From Hormiphora californensis (Eukaryota > Ctenophora > Tentaculata > Cydippida > Pleurobrachiidae): DNA of 64,000 bases. The DNA lies in NCBI GenBank assembly GCA_020137815.1, contig CM035361.1:1767024-1831023 (forward strand), in the 5' to 3' direction. A program made the translations under genes and the position numbers. Shown here in pieces: positions 34,980 to 46,992 of the stretch. Below the pieces are notes generated by a model, which was not told the origin of the DNA, did not search any database, and saw only the letters and a program-made list of their open reading frames with translations. Each line of letters starts with the position of its first letter. The stretch's first letter is position 1.

Positions 34980-36022
34980 TCAAATGTCCCTTGGTGCTTC
35001 TAACACCCTCTTTCCACGGATTATGAAGTAGGTTCCAGGGGACTGCTTTACCTTCTCCTTCAGTTCAACAACAAGCTTTTTCCGTTCATTCCGTTCTTCT
35101 ACTGTTCTATCAGGAGATATAAAGACTTTGCCAAACTTGTCGTTCCCTTTCAGCAGGGATTTCTTCGACAGGATTGAAATTTGAGCTTCTCTGCTCCTCA
35201 GCACGACTTTCACAGGTCTTGCCGATGAGGACTGCTTTCCCAAGCGCTCGGCGGATTGCACTTTCGGAGCCTCTTCAAGCTCACCAAAAAGAGACTTAAT
35301 TTGAGTTTCAAGCTTCTCACCATTTACATTGTCTTTCAACTCTTCCAATCCATGGATGATGATGTTACACCCACGGTCCTCCGATGCTGCCACGATTGCC
35401 GATTGAATCTTCTTTGGAGCCAGGGCCGAGGCACACTCTTTCTCCAAAACGGCTGCAAAGCTCTTCATTTCCTGTTGTGCTGTTGACTGCACAGCTGTTA
35501 TCTCAACCTTCCTCTTCTCAAGTAATTGCCTCTGGATTTTCAGGAGCTCCTCTTGTGCAGCCACTAGATTTCTTTGGGTTTTTATGAGCTCTGTACTGTG
35601 TATTTTGAGCTCTTTCTCCAGCTGGTTTATCCTCAAGGTTTCGCAACCCACTGCTAACAACTCTTCAGTAACTGGGAAGGTCTGTTCCATAAGAATACGG
35701 CATGCATCCTCCACAAGGTCTAAAAGCACTGGCTTGGTCAGTGCATTGAGTTTAGTCCTGGAGGGGACCTTCAGATCATTCCAAACTTCCGCTGTCTGTG
35801 GTCCGTACTGCTGCACTCTGTTCGGGTTTATTTCACCGAACCCACCGGTTAGGGTTAATACCTCGCTTACCCACTCCACGGTTTGTTCTTGACAGTATCG
35901 GACGTGTTCTTCTTCCACATCTGTTTCCCGCAGGTAGGTCCGTGTATCAAGTTCATCGTCAGAGCTTTCCATCTTCTTGCTGCCCTTTTGGGCTCTTACA
36001 TAGACATTTGTACCAACATGCC
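34980..36022 (-). mobile_element. LINE ORF1 protein (RNA-binding type)
   Basis: Open frame of roughly 345 codons, probably starting at an in-frame Met near 35969 (MESSDDELD), because further upstream sequence belongs to the palindrome. It has a central coiled coil (LEKELKIHSTELIKTQRNLV... LLKIQRQLLEKRKVEI) followed by an RRM-like and C-terminal region (GCNIIIHGLEELKD, AERLGKQ, RPVKVVLRSREAQISILSKK, VFISPDRTVEERNERKKL). This layout is typical of ORF1 of CR1/Jockey/L1-like non-LTR retrotransposons, where it binds element RNA. It points away from the RT fragment to its right, and no endonuclease domain is found beside it. Confidence 0.85.
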
Positions 36023-36026
36023 TTAA

Positions 36027-37416
36027 GGGTACGCTAACCAAAATTTTTTTTCGAGTGCAGGGAAATCTCTCACCGTAGGGTTGTAGGCCATGCCAAGGAG
36101 ACCTCAAATATGCAATTTGAGCTCTCAAGTCGAATTCATATTTTTGCTACAGCTGCTTGAAAAATGAACTGAAAATAAGTTTTTGGCATCTTAAAAATAC
36201 ATTTGTAAAGATAGGATTATAAAAATTTGTGGATTTGAAGAGGACAAAGAGGTGAGTAGCCACAAAAATTTGTTTTGAAATCCGAGCTGATTTCCGTTCC
36301 TGAGGTGGATTTCTTTTTTTCCACTTTAACGCCCTATTTGGCAAAGTTCCGAAAACATGTGAAAGCTGTAAATTGGTGAAAAGTTGCGTCTAACAATTAT
36401 CTAAGTGGCCATAAATTTTGGGCGTGTCCTTATTCGAGATAAGCTGTACAGAGTTTTTTTTGTGAAAGCCGTCATTTCAGAATTAAATAAATTCCCTGTA
36501 TCTCAAAAACGGTTGATCGTAGAGACCTGAGACTATGCTTAAACGATTCAGAAGGTCCGATTTTGGGGGGGTCTTCTGAGAGACATTTTGCTCCTACTTC
36601 AACCGTTTTTACTGTAATTGCGAAAAACAAATTCTATGAAAAGGGCAAAAGCTAAACTCCAATATCCTGTAATTAGGGAATTTTAGCTAAGAAAGGACCG
36701 AAACTATGGAAAAATGTTTAACAAGCTAATTCCTTCACTATTTGGTCCATATGGGTCCCTATAATCATCAAAAACAAAATCACAAAAAATCCACGATGGC
36801 GAAGATGGGTTTTTGTTTTTCGCAATTACAGCAAAAACGGTTGAAGTAGGAGCAAAATGTATCTCAGAAGACCCCCCCAAAATCGGACCTTCTGAATCGT
36901 TTAAGCATAGTCTCAGGTCTCTACGATCAACCGTTTTTGAGATACAGGGAATTTATTTATTTCTGAAATGACGGCTTTCACTAAAAAAACTCTGTACAGC
37001 TTATCTCAAATAAGGACACGCCCAAAATTTATGGCCACTTAGATAATCGTTAGACGCAACTTTTCACCAATTTACAGCTTTCACATGTTTTCGGAACTTT
37101 GCCAAATAGGGCGTTAAAGTGGAAAAAAAGAAATCCACCTCAGGACCGGAAATCAGCTCGGATTGCAAAAAGATTTTTTGTGGTTATTCACCTTCATGTC
37201 CTCTTCAAATACCCAAATTTTCATGCTCTTATCTTTAAAAAAATTTTTTTGGGATGCCAAAAACGTATTTTCAGTTCATTTTTCAAGCAGCTGTAGCAAA
37301 AATATGAATTCGACTTGAGAGCTCAAATTGCATATTTGAGGTCTCCTTGGCATGGCCTACAACCCTACGGTGAGAGATTTCCCTGCACTCGAAAAAAATT
37401 TTTGGTTAGCGTACCC
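36027..37416. mobile_element. 1.39-kb near-perfect palindrome bounded by TTAA (piggyBac-like foldback)
   Basis: TTAA at 36023-36026 and 37417-37420 flank termini GGGTACGCTAACCA and TGGTTAGCGTACCC. The arms (about 690 bp each) are inverted copies meeting near 36720-36780. TTAA target duplications with GGG/CCC termini are typical of piggyBac-type transposons. There is no transposase. The mirrored ORFs beginning MPNRALKWKKRNPPQ on both arms reflect the palindrome, not a known protein. Confidence 0.82.
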
Positions 37417-37420
37417 TTAA

Positions 37421-39035
37421 ACGCCAATATATAACCCCCGTGTTTAAGAAAGGATCCAAAATGGAGGCAAAAAATTATCGGCCTGTCGCACTCACCTCCC
37501 ACATGATTAAAACATTTGAGAGAGTTGTAAGAAACAAAGTTGTCGATCATCTGGAGGGAAATGGGCTCTTCAACGATGGCCAGCATGGTTTCCGGAGGAA
37601 CAGAAGCTGCTTGACTCAACTCTTAAACCACTACGATAATGTCATGAGAGAACTGAATAACGGACACGAAGTGGATGTTGTGTATTTAGACATGGAGAAG
37701 GCTTTTGACAAAGTCGATGTCAAGGTCTTGATGGCAAAATTGGAAAAATACGGTATTCGGGGACAGCTACACCGTTGGATCAACAACTTCCTTTCAGAAA
37801 GAGTACAAACAGTGATGGTAGATGGTGCTCAGTCTCGGGAGGAATTGGTCATCAGTGGTGTCCCACAGGGTACAGTTATTGGTCCCTTGTTGTTTTTAGT
37901 CTATATGATAGACATAGAGACACTTCTTTCTGGCACAGTCCTCACCTTCGCAGACGATTCCAAGCTGTGGAAGGCAATCAAGTCATTGGATGATAGAGAG
38001 GATCTCCAGAAAAGTCTAGCTGTGTTTGCTCGTTGGGCGACAGATAACAACATGTCCCTACACCAGGACAAATTTGAAGTTATGAACTATACTCTTCGCT
38101 CCACCCAACTGTTAAGAGAGCTGCCATTCTCCAATGAAAACTACTCCTACAGTGGGCCTGGAGGCGAAACGATATCCCCTAGCGAATCTGTCAAAGACCT
38201 AGGAGTCCTTGTTTCAACAAACTGTGCATGGTCGGAGCATATCGGCAGCATCACGACTAAGGCTCGTCGGATGAGTGGCTGGGCACTTAGTGTGTTTCGG
38301 GATAGATCGGATGACACCATGCTAACCCTACTCAAATCCATCGTCAGACCCCAGGTTGAATACTGTTGCCCCCTATGGAACCCTGTCAAAAAGTCAGATA
38401 TTGCACTGGTTGAGGAGGCACAGAGACAATTCACCCGCAGGATCGCGAGTTGTTCGGGCATGAATTACTGGGACAGACTCCATCACCTCAAAATCCTGTC
38501 CCTTCAACGGCGCCGAGAACGATATATAATTATCCACGTCTGGAAGGTCTTGCATAAGGTAGTACCAAACAGTACGAGTCTCTTGTTTACAGAGCACCCA
38601 CGCCTTGGCACCAGAGCGGTAATCCCTCGGTATAACTACTTGGCCCAAAAATCCATCTCTGGCCCCTATGACTCATCATTCGGCGTAAAAGGAGCTCAGT
38701 TATGGAATGCAGTGCCTCGGGTAGTGAGATCTTCAGCTTCCCTACTCGAGCTAAAGCAGTCGCTCGGTAAATATCTGTCCACCATCCCTGACCAGCCACC
38801 AGTTCGTGGGTATAGTGTTCAGCACAGTAACTCCCTGTTGGATTGGAGAAACGATCCGAGTGTTTTCAGAGAGTAAATCATTCAGGGGTGTTTTGCTTTT
38901 CTATGTTGTTTGGCTGCCCATTAAAACCCGATTCCTTTTGGTGTCTGAGTGTTAGCTCTTTTTGAGCTGAAACTTTGTGTACAATGCTTAATTTATTTAT
39001 GAATGTTTATGAATGTTTATGAATGAAACTCAATA
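37421..39035 (+). mobile_element. LINE reverse transcriptase fragment with 3' tail
   Basis: An uninterrupted frame to 38876 encodes the RT and C-terminal part of a non-LTR retrotransposon ORF2. It shows the N-terminal RT motif FKKGSKMEAKNYRPVALTS, GFRRNRSCLTQLL, catalytic YLDMEKAFDKV and FADDSK, and GVPQGTVIGPLLFLVY, followed by the thumb-like region and a conserved C-terminal segment (VEYCCPLWNP, RRRERYIIIHVWK). It resembles CR1/Jockey-group RTs. The apurinic endonuclease domain is missing because the fragment starts at the palindrome. The 3' side ends in GAATGTTTAT repeats (38998-39030), a likely retrotransposon tail. RT residues look intact, but alone it cannot be autonomous. Confidence 0.92.
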
Positions 39036-39968
39036 AATAGTTTTTTAGTTGATGAAAGTTTGAAACAAAGCTGCAACTGCACTGTTTTACGACTGCGCGG
39101 CTCGATTTTTGCAGCGTTTATACAAACTTTATAGCCGCGGCGCTCAATCCAGTGAAATGTGCCATGCAGACACAAAAAATGCTGAAAAAAGGAAAATTTT
39201 TGTAAAAATCCGGGCCGAGTTTCAGTTTTTGGGCGTTCCATGATGGATACGATGGTACTTTCGACACTTCGGTGTTGTACCACTTTGTAGGTTCACTCTG
39301 TGACCAATCGTGGTGTGCGTTTATTATCTGACTTCAGACCACGGCGTCGGATTAAAAAAAATGAAAAAAGAGACAAAAAAGGGGGGAATGTGAGCGCTCA
39401 CGGTTTCCTAGGGTTACAGCTAATTTTAGGGCCGGTCGGGGTGCTCGAATTAGAGTTTAGCCTTGAGATTTCCTATGAGATAAACTTGCTTTAAAGTAGC
39501 CAAAACGGTTGAGTAGTTTGGATTTCAGCCATTTTACCTTTTTGGAAGAACGCACCTGTAAAGTGTGGACTTATCGTAAGGGCGCCCACGGTTTTCGTAA
39601 CAAATTTGTCAATCATCAAAGTTCAAACTTAGGTGGACCTAGGGCCTAGGTAAACAATTTTAGCACCACGTAAAAAAGCCCCAACTAACACTTATTGTTC
39701 ACGACCATTAAGTGGTGATGAAGAAATTATAATCAACAACAACAATATTAATCAGTCATTTCTTGTACAGCAAGGAATTTCAATGTAACCAATACAACAC
39801 ATTACACAACAAAGGACATAGTTCCAGTCAAAACACAAGTATCGTCTGTGGTAATGTATACAATGTACATAAACAATGTGCATACACAACTAATTGTATG
39901 TCTTACTCTCCGACACTCTTAAATCATAACAACACGATATAATATTTTGTTTTCTGAAGTATCTGAGT
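39036..39968. other. Intergenic region downstream of ABCG gene
   Basis: No gene supported. It probably contains the ABCG 3' UTR on its right side. Short direct GTACAATG/ACATTG-containing repeats are seen near 39850-39880. Confidence 0.5.
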
Positions 39969-42900
39969 TCATCGCCGCACTCGCCTCCACAGACATCCCA
40001 GAGATATCAAAGCAAGTCCAATTCCAAGGATGAAGTTGGCCATGATGTTTGGGAACCAAATGCCCTGTTGGGAAAATATGTTAAAATAATAATACTGGGT
40101 GGAGTGTTCACTAGAATGTTCAAAAGATTGTTCATATATTGGAATGAATGTTACGAATTGACTCACAGGTGTAATTCCATAGACTTCTAAAATCTGTTGG
40201 CCATCGACGAAGATACATGATTCGGAGATACTGTAATTTCCCATCGGCTGAGAGGGTGACGGTTTGTTAAAAACACTAAACAGGTGCATTTTGTTTTAAA
40301 ACAAATTGCTATAAAAACAGGTCCGAATTCGCAATTAAGTTTCGAACCAACCTTTCGATCGCACTCAATTTCTCCCATTCGATCGAACTCGTTGGTCATA
40401 AGGGCTGTCCAACCGTAGCGAATCCAGGAAAGGTATTTCACCGGGTAGAACCAGTAGGGAGTGTTTCTGAGTGGTGGGGGAATGAGAATTTAGCTAGTTA
40501 CTTGACATGACTTGAAATTTAAAGAACATAATAATCGTGTCCAGTTTACACCTAGGGGCACCCCTGCAGTTAATAAGTGACCGGTATTTGTCTTGTTCGA
40601 ACCTGTATCACAGTCACATTTGTAAGGAGGGTAAGAACAATATCCATCAATAACTTACGCATCGTTTTGGTAGAGACCTCCAAAGAGAAGGAAAGGCATG
40701 ATAATAGGAGCAACAATCGAGTTAGCTACTGCAATACTTTTCGTTAGACTGCCCGCAAATATGCCTGAGAGTTGTAGAAATATATCATAAAGAGCGGTTA
40801 AACCCTTATTTCGGGACCAACGCACGAGGGCCAATCACGTTTAAAGTGATACCAATGCAGAACGCCGCTAGTGGGGACCATGGCTGACAGCTGTCAGACA
40901 TTGCTTACCTAGACATGAGGCGACCCAGGCGATGCTAACACAAATCCAATAGCAGGAAACAAAGGCTGGAACTGTTCGTTCTAAACCTGTAATAATACGT
41001 GGTGAAATGGTGTTTTATAGTGAAATGGCAAGTTACAAAGTAAAATCAACCAGAGAGGGTTACTGGGTTAGTTTGGTTGTACAGTATATGTGTCTTTGAC
41101 AGGGCGATTACATAACTCACTCAGTACAGGTGTATTACTCTGACAATATCAGTCCTATAATACCCTGTTAGAGCATTGGCCTGACAGCGTGTGAGAACTG
41201 TGGTCAGAGCATTGGCCTGACAGATAATACCTGTAAGGAAATAACTGATGATCAGCTGGAACATCACTAGTGCCAGGATGTGAGGTATTAGGAGAATCAT
41301 GAGGGATGCCAGGTAGGAGCAAACTCCGTACATCCCCGCTCTGTACTCCTTGTGGAGAATCTGAAAAGAAGATACATGTGTAATGGATTCCCAAAACTGA
41401 CTGAAATTTAACTTACATTGTCCTAAAAATTAAGTTTAATTTTAGCTAATAATTTAACTCACCGGGAACTCCTTTGGAAGGCTGGATGCTTGTGCGAATG
41501 TGTATGCGAAGGTGAAAGAAGTGCAAAAGAAGAAAAGAAGTCCACCTTTATTCTGTCCTACTTCCTGATTGTTTGGTAGCATAAAGAAACCTAGCCCACT
41601 GAGAAGGGCCCAGATCTGAAAATGTGGGTCTTTCAAACGGTAATCGAGTAGCAATGGATATATGATGTTTTATCAGCACATAGTTTAAAAGGCTGACTTG
41701 ACAGTCAGCACAGAATATCAAGAAATAGATTTCTCTAGTTACCAGTGTTTCAATCCATCGCTGGCTCGCAAGTCGTGGTGAGCGTTTCTGGATCACATAA
41801 GCCCTCTTCAGGTTCTCAAACAATTGAGTACAGTAGTTCGTCTGCATGTTTCTACGGCTGAAATACGATAGGACTATAAGATTCATATCTAAATAAAGTT
41901 GGCTGAATAATTGGCTTATAAGTTAGCTAATTAGTTCCCTAATTGGCTAATTGGATAATTACCTGATAATGTTAGGTCGAACTGGGTTATCCTTGGCTAC
42001 CTGAGATATCTTCCCCTCAATCGCTAAGTAGTGCTCCGACTCCTTGAAATACGTTACTACCTCCTGAAACACACATAACAACCGTAGTAATACAGTGGTT
42101 ATCAAAGTTCTATCCATTTCCTACGAAAGCCATCCTAGCGCCTCATTACAGTAAAAAGAAATCAAAAGAGCGGATGCGGAGTCCAATAAGAGGTCCACTA
42201 CTTCTATGAAATGTTACTGAGTACTGATCATGATTAATACCTCGATGTTCCCAAGGCACCTTTCCTCCTCCCCTACTTTGACAGCCAACTCAAAGATAAA
42301 ATGATCGGCCGGGTTAAACCGGTTTGGGCAGGGTTTTCCCATTTTGTCAAAGTGCTCAATGGCTGCCTCACGATCTCCAAGGAAGGCAACATGGCCATCA
42401 GCCAACAGACAAACCCTGGGGAAGAGAGATTTACATGTCCTGGTTATTTATTACGTGTCCAACTAAAAACTAACTGTAGAATACCACTTTAGCGGAAGCG
42501 AAATCTCTGATATTGCAGTAGTAAGTATACATAGCTCAATATGTATTTCCAGGAATGAGAAGTCCTTCCTAGCTAGAACCTGATCACTATAAATCACATT
42601 TCGTAAAATAGCTATTACTAGAAGGAAAGGGATTTCTAAGAAAACTGGGTGATATGCCTTGAAAAATGTATGTGCCGGAAGGACCTACGGATAAACATCA
42701 TAGTAAAACATGTACCACTTGTGCCTGGCGTCTTCGGGGCGCAGCACTGCAAGGTACACTAAAACCAAACCAAACATCTCACCTGTCGATTGTCGAATCA
42801 AACATCTTACCTGTCAAACAGAGCAAACACCTCCGAACTAGGTTGATGAATTGTCATGAGAATAGTTCGGTTCGCTTGTGCCAGTTTTGAGATCAACTTC

Positions 42901-45620
42901 ACCATTGACTCAGCCATGTAGGAATCAAGTCTGAAACAGGAAGATTTAGGAGCAAATCATCAGCCGACAATTTGGTCAAGCAACACAATTCGCCCTTGGA
43001 TAAAATCAGGAACCGACCGAAACAAGTAAACAACCAATCAGAGCTCGTTATTTAGGTCACGTGACTGGTTATCAGCCAATCAGGGACCAGTATTTCCTGA
43101 TTCGGTCGGTTCCTGGATAAAGCTATATTTACCCGCTAGTAGGCTCATCAAGGAACATGAGGGGTGGATCCATTAGCAGCTCAACAGCAACTGACAGCCT
43201 CTTCTTCTGTCCCCCAGAGATTCCTTTCAGACCGGTGTAGGGGTTACCAATCATGACGTGTTGGCATGGCAACAAACCAAGCTGAAACAAAGTTAGATGA
43301 TTGAGACTGGCCGCGGCGGAGCATGTGAGAACCGCGGTCAGAGCATTGTATTTGATTGATTGATACCTTTCGAATGATAGCGTCAACCTTTGCAACACGT
43401 TTATCAAACCGGATTCTCTTGTCCATTCGCAACACCGCCTAGCAGAAAATATGAAATTTTCACTTTTTTGATGATTTAAAGTTTTAAAAATTCGAATTCA
43501 TGGCTACGGGTCACAGCGTTTCTAATACCATTATATTTGTATAGTTTACAACCACCAATTTCCTGTAACTACTCACGTGAAAGATCAGCGTTTCTCGGAC
43601 CGTCATTACATCAATGAAGTTGTCGGTTTGTTCAACGTAAGCACTCACTAGATTCATCTGGGATCGCTCAATCGGCCATCCATTAACATGGATCGTACCT
43701 GGAAAGTGGAATGGATAAATGAATCGAAGATTAGTCAAAAGAAAGGTGATGATTGCCTTATCCAGACTTGCTATGTTCTAACCCTCCCTTTACACAGTCT
43801 AGCCAGGCAAATCCAGACACCAATAAATTATACAGCGGTAGGTACGAAAAGGCATGTTGGCAAGTCGGAACCTGCAAGCCTGACTAAATATACCTGTCGT
43901 TTTGAAGTTCTTCATGGGTCTCTGAGCGAGTGTATTTAGTAGGGTGGTCTTTCCAGATCCACTAGATCCCAAGATAGCAACCAACTGTCCTGGCTCCACA
44001 TATCCTGACACTGAATGGGAGTGCTATTGACAAACTTGACAGTGGAAAATATATCAAGCGCGTCCCTCTGTATTCGTGCACGACAATCCTACAACCTTTC
44101 ACACGTCAAGATAAAACCGCCAAGGCACGCTCGGTAATTGTATGATTAGGGAGATGATATCTCAACATCAAATCTATTTTTAGCGACTTACCCCTTTTGA
44201 GGATATCCTTGGAGCTGTATTTCCCTGACTTTGGGCTGTAGAAGGGTGCTGGGGTGACAGTCTCGCAATACACGTGGAGGTCTCTCCAGGCGAGGGTGAC
44301 AGAAGAGAGAGTATCAAATCTACTATCATCTGTCAACTGAGGAAAGAATCTACAGTCAGCAACACCTAGCAACACACACACACCTCACCTAGCAACACCT
44401 AGCAACACACACACACCTCACCTAGCAACACCTAGCAACACATACTACATACAGTCAGGAAGAATCTACAGTCAGGATCAGGTGTTTGGTTATCGATGAT
44501 AACTGGTTCTATGACGTCACTGATAACCGATATGACGTCATAACTGATAAGCTTAGTTTCAGCTGAATTGCTGTCCGGGTTTTCAGCGAAATTATTCGAA
44601 TCGTGGCTAGATCCACTTGACATTATTATTTCATTGTGAGAAGGGAGGTCGTCTTCACTCATCTTAAAAACTAACTAGTTATCGACAGCACTGTGGAAAT
44701 GCAAAGAAGTTGGCAAGACAAGACAAGATATAATGTAGTACAATGTCATCCAACTAAGCAGTAAAGCTTTCTAGGGGGTATACTTCACAAGCAAGAGCTA
44801 TGCGAATGAAGAACGCATTAAAAGCTCGTCGGATTCTTCTTCATATCAGAACATATAATGGGAACGGAATTGAAAAATGAAAATATATTTAGCAGTATGA
44901 AGGATCGCTTTATATGACATGCCAGACCTTTTGATAAACTGACAAACACACACTCGACTCTCAGCAACTATCAGATCCAATAACCCATGACATACACGTC
45001 GCATACAACACACATGTAACACACAGCTCTCTATCAGCACGATATAGTACTGAGCACCACACACCTCACATATTTGTAGATTGGATGAGATTTTGCTAGT
45101 TCCTGAGCTCATGGAATTGGTCCTTCTACTGACAGAGTTGTAGTCCACTGTGCCTACTATCCCTTCTTCCAACCCGCCCGTCAGAAGGGGCAAGGATTCG
45201 GACATTTCAGAGAGCTATGCTATTTACATTTCGCATGGTCAGTATTTTAGCTTGGAATGTTTGTAGGGTTCGGGTCGATAATTGGATAAACGTGTACAGT
45301 TTGAGGATCGGTGGAATAGACTTCTAGGTCTATCAACAAAGTAAAGACTCAAGGCTGTGTAGTTGTCCGACCTAACTTTCGATTGCAGTGTTGTTATGAC
45401 AATAGAAAATCGGTTAGTTCTATCAATCATTGCAAATTGCAAATGTCATACTACGGTTTCAAGGATGTTGTACCTCTAAGATCTGTAGGTTGGTAGACAG
45501 CTTGCTGATATTGGAAGATGTAACAGAATGTGATTTTGTAGATTTATTTGTACTTGAAACAGTTCCCTCTTCATCGAGGGGGGTGGAGCCACTGAGCAGT
45601 GGCGTCTTTTCAGATGACAT
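39969..45620 (-). CDS. ABCG (white-type) half-transporter with alternative first exons
   Basis: ABCG proteins are ATP-driven half-transporters (ATPase domain first, then six membrane helices) that dimerise to export lipids, sterols or pigment precursors. Common exons are 44192-44336, 43894-44010, 43577-43698, 43367-43438, 43133-43281, 42811-42930, 42241-42415, 41963-42063, 41743-41857, 41463-41615, 41231-41360, 40909-40986, 40659-40764, 40352-40466, 40167-40247 and 39969-40064 (stop). They sum to 1875 nt, in frame (624 residues). Visible motifs: Walker [11 protein letters not shown]-loop YVEQTD, signature [10 protein letters not shown], Walker [15 protein letters not shown]-loop [14 protein letters not shown], and membrane segments including [12 protein letters not shown]. 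Three phase-0 first exons (44453-44662, 45065-45205, 45474-45620) can each join the common part, giving about 671-694 residues. The nearest relatives I recognise are white/ABCG1-like; substrate unknown. Confidence 0.94.
44453..44662 (-). CDS. ABCG alternative first exon A (70 codons)
   Basis: It starts [16 protein letters not shown], ends ...DCRFFLT at a GTATGT donor in phase 0, and lies closest to the common exons. It is rich in Ser, Asn and Asp and has no dileucine motif. The 116 bp between it and the next exon holds two copies of a ~38-bp CACCTAGCAACA repeat. Confidence 0.7.
45065..45205 (-). CDS. ABCG alternative first exon B (47 codons)
   Basis: It starts [20 protein letters not shown] and ends ISSNLQICE with a GAG/GTGTGT donor in phase 0. 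ESLPLL fits the acidic dileucine sorting pattern (E-x-x-x-L-L). It resembles exon C in length, in its PLL motif and in the final SxNLQI[C/L]E, so the two are probably duplicates. Confidence 0.72.
45474..45620 (-). CDS. ABCG alternative first exon C (49 codons)
   Basis: It starts [20 protein letters not shown] and ends [12 protein letters not shown] with a GAG/GTACAA donor in phase 0. EKTPLL fits an acidic dileucine motif. It is the farthest upstream of the three first exons. Confidence 0.72.
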
Positions 45621-46992
45621 TGAGTCAACTTCGTCTAGAAACAGAGAATTTTCAGGAAAACTTTGCAGTTATCAAAATGAATAAGAAAATAAGAATCGCA
45701 ATCAAAAGCATGCAGGTTGAAATATTAATATCGCTTCAGTGAAGCAGCTTCACAACTCTTCGATTCAATCAACAAGCAACCCGGCCTTCTATGTGTCCCC
45801 TTGGTGACATAGACACCTGGCGCGTGTGCGGGGGTCGCGCCAGGTGTCTATATGTCACCAATGTGTCCCATTCCCCCTCGAACAAACATTGCATATTATC
45901 TTGCAACTGACAAATCAAGCTTTACAAATATTACTTACCTAAACAACAAAACATACTATCCATTTCTTTTTTAATCTAAATAAAAATTCAAGCTATTTTA
46001 AATCGAAACTAAAGTTCAGACAGAACCCCACATACGAAAACAGAATATTGTGCCCGGACACATATACGCCACCTGTTTATTTTACCGGACACAGAGCCCT
46101 CCCCCCTCCGCTCAATACCAGGAAAATCCAGGACCTCTCTCAGAGGAAAACACGATTCCTCGATTACAAGGAATCGTATGCGATTTCCAGGTATTCTAGA
46201 GTTTGTGTTAATCTAAGCAAGACTCGCGCTTACCAAAACAAATAAAGGGAACCGGCGGTTTAATTCGTGTGACAGGCAACTCGATTTCACGGAAGCAGAA
46301 TACAAGAGAAGATCACGAACAGAGTGCAAGTTTTCAAATGTTTGCTTTGGACCACTACTTGTGAGGGGGGAGGAGGGTGATGGCTAAAACCATTACCTGG
46401 GAGCCCGGGCTAAAAAGGGTGTGTACGAGCTGTGTGCTGGTTGATGGGAAGTAATCTAGGGAACACGGACGTTACATTTGTTTGTTCAGAGCACATGTCG
46501 CAGAGAAAGGGGGAAGAAGAGGTGGAGAGAGAGACAGCAATTTTCCAATTGATTCGGTAATATAGAGGGATAGAGAAAGCTAAAAAGGTAATGAGCTGTC
46601 ACTTCCCTAGATACTGATGACAAACCTGTCTAGAAATTCAACAAACAGGCTGCCACAAAATGCACATGACCCAAAATAATGTGACGGCTCGGCCAACATA
46701 GTTTTCCTAGTACTGTAGGGGAACACAAACAAACCATGCTGTGTGCATTTACATACCTGGTACTATGCAGAGATCGCTACATAAACATACCGTGTTTTAG
46801 TTGGGTTACCATGAGGATTATTTAGGATCATGACAATCAAGTGACACTGACAGCTGATTGGAAACAATGTGATAAGTTGAATCTTTTCTTGAGTTTTCTC
46901 TTTTTAGTAAAATTATGGTGATGGGAGCGTTTGTAGACAAATTTAAATGCGACCAATTCGTTCAAATTCCAACCGGACATAAAATAAATACA
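45621..46992. other. Intergenic region between the ABCG gene and the Ser/Lys repeat protein
   Basis: No ORF supported. It must contain the promoter(s) of ABCG exon C and the 3' UTR of the gene to the right. A hairpin at 45803-45859 is listed separately. Confidence 0.5.
45803..45859. repeat. Hairpin flanked by 9-bp direct repeat
   Basis: GGTGACATAGACACCTGGCG pairs with CGCCAGGTGTCTATATGTCACC around a short GC-rich loop. ATGTGTCCC occurs directly on both sides (45791-45799 and 45861-45869), so it may be a tiny insertion. Confidence 0.7.

Larger units (their letters stand above)
25807..35567. repeat. Tandem segmental duplication, copy 2 (9761 bp)
   Basis: Second unit of the direct duplication. 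Its right end runs uninterrupted into the rest of LINE ORF1, so this side is the original arrangement for the LINE. The left side of copy 1 is the original arrangement for the ten-exon gene. Confidence 0.93.

Noticed and set aside
36147-36344. Mirrored MPNRALKWKKRNPPQ ORFs in the TTAA palindrome
   Set aside because: They occur once on each arm because of the palindrome, are only 65 codons long, and show no transposase motif.
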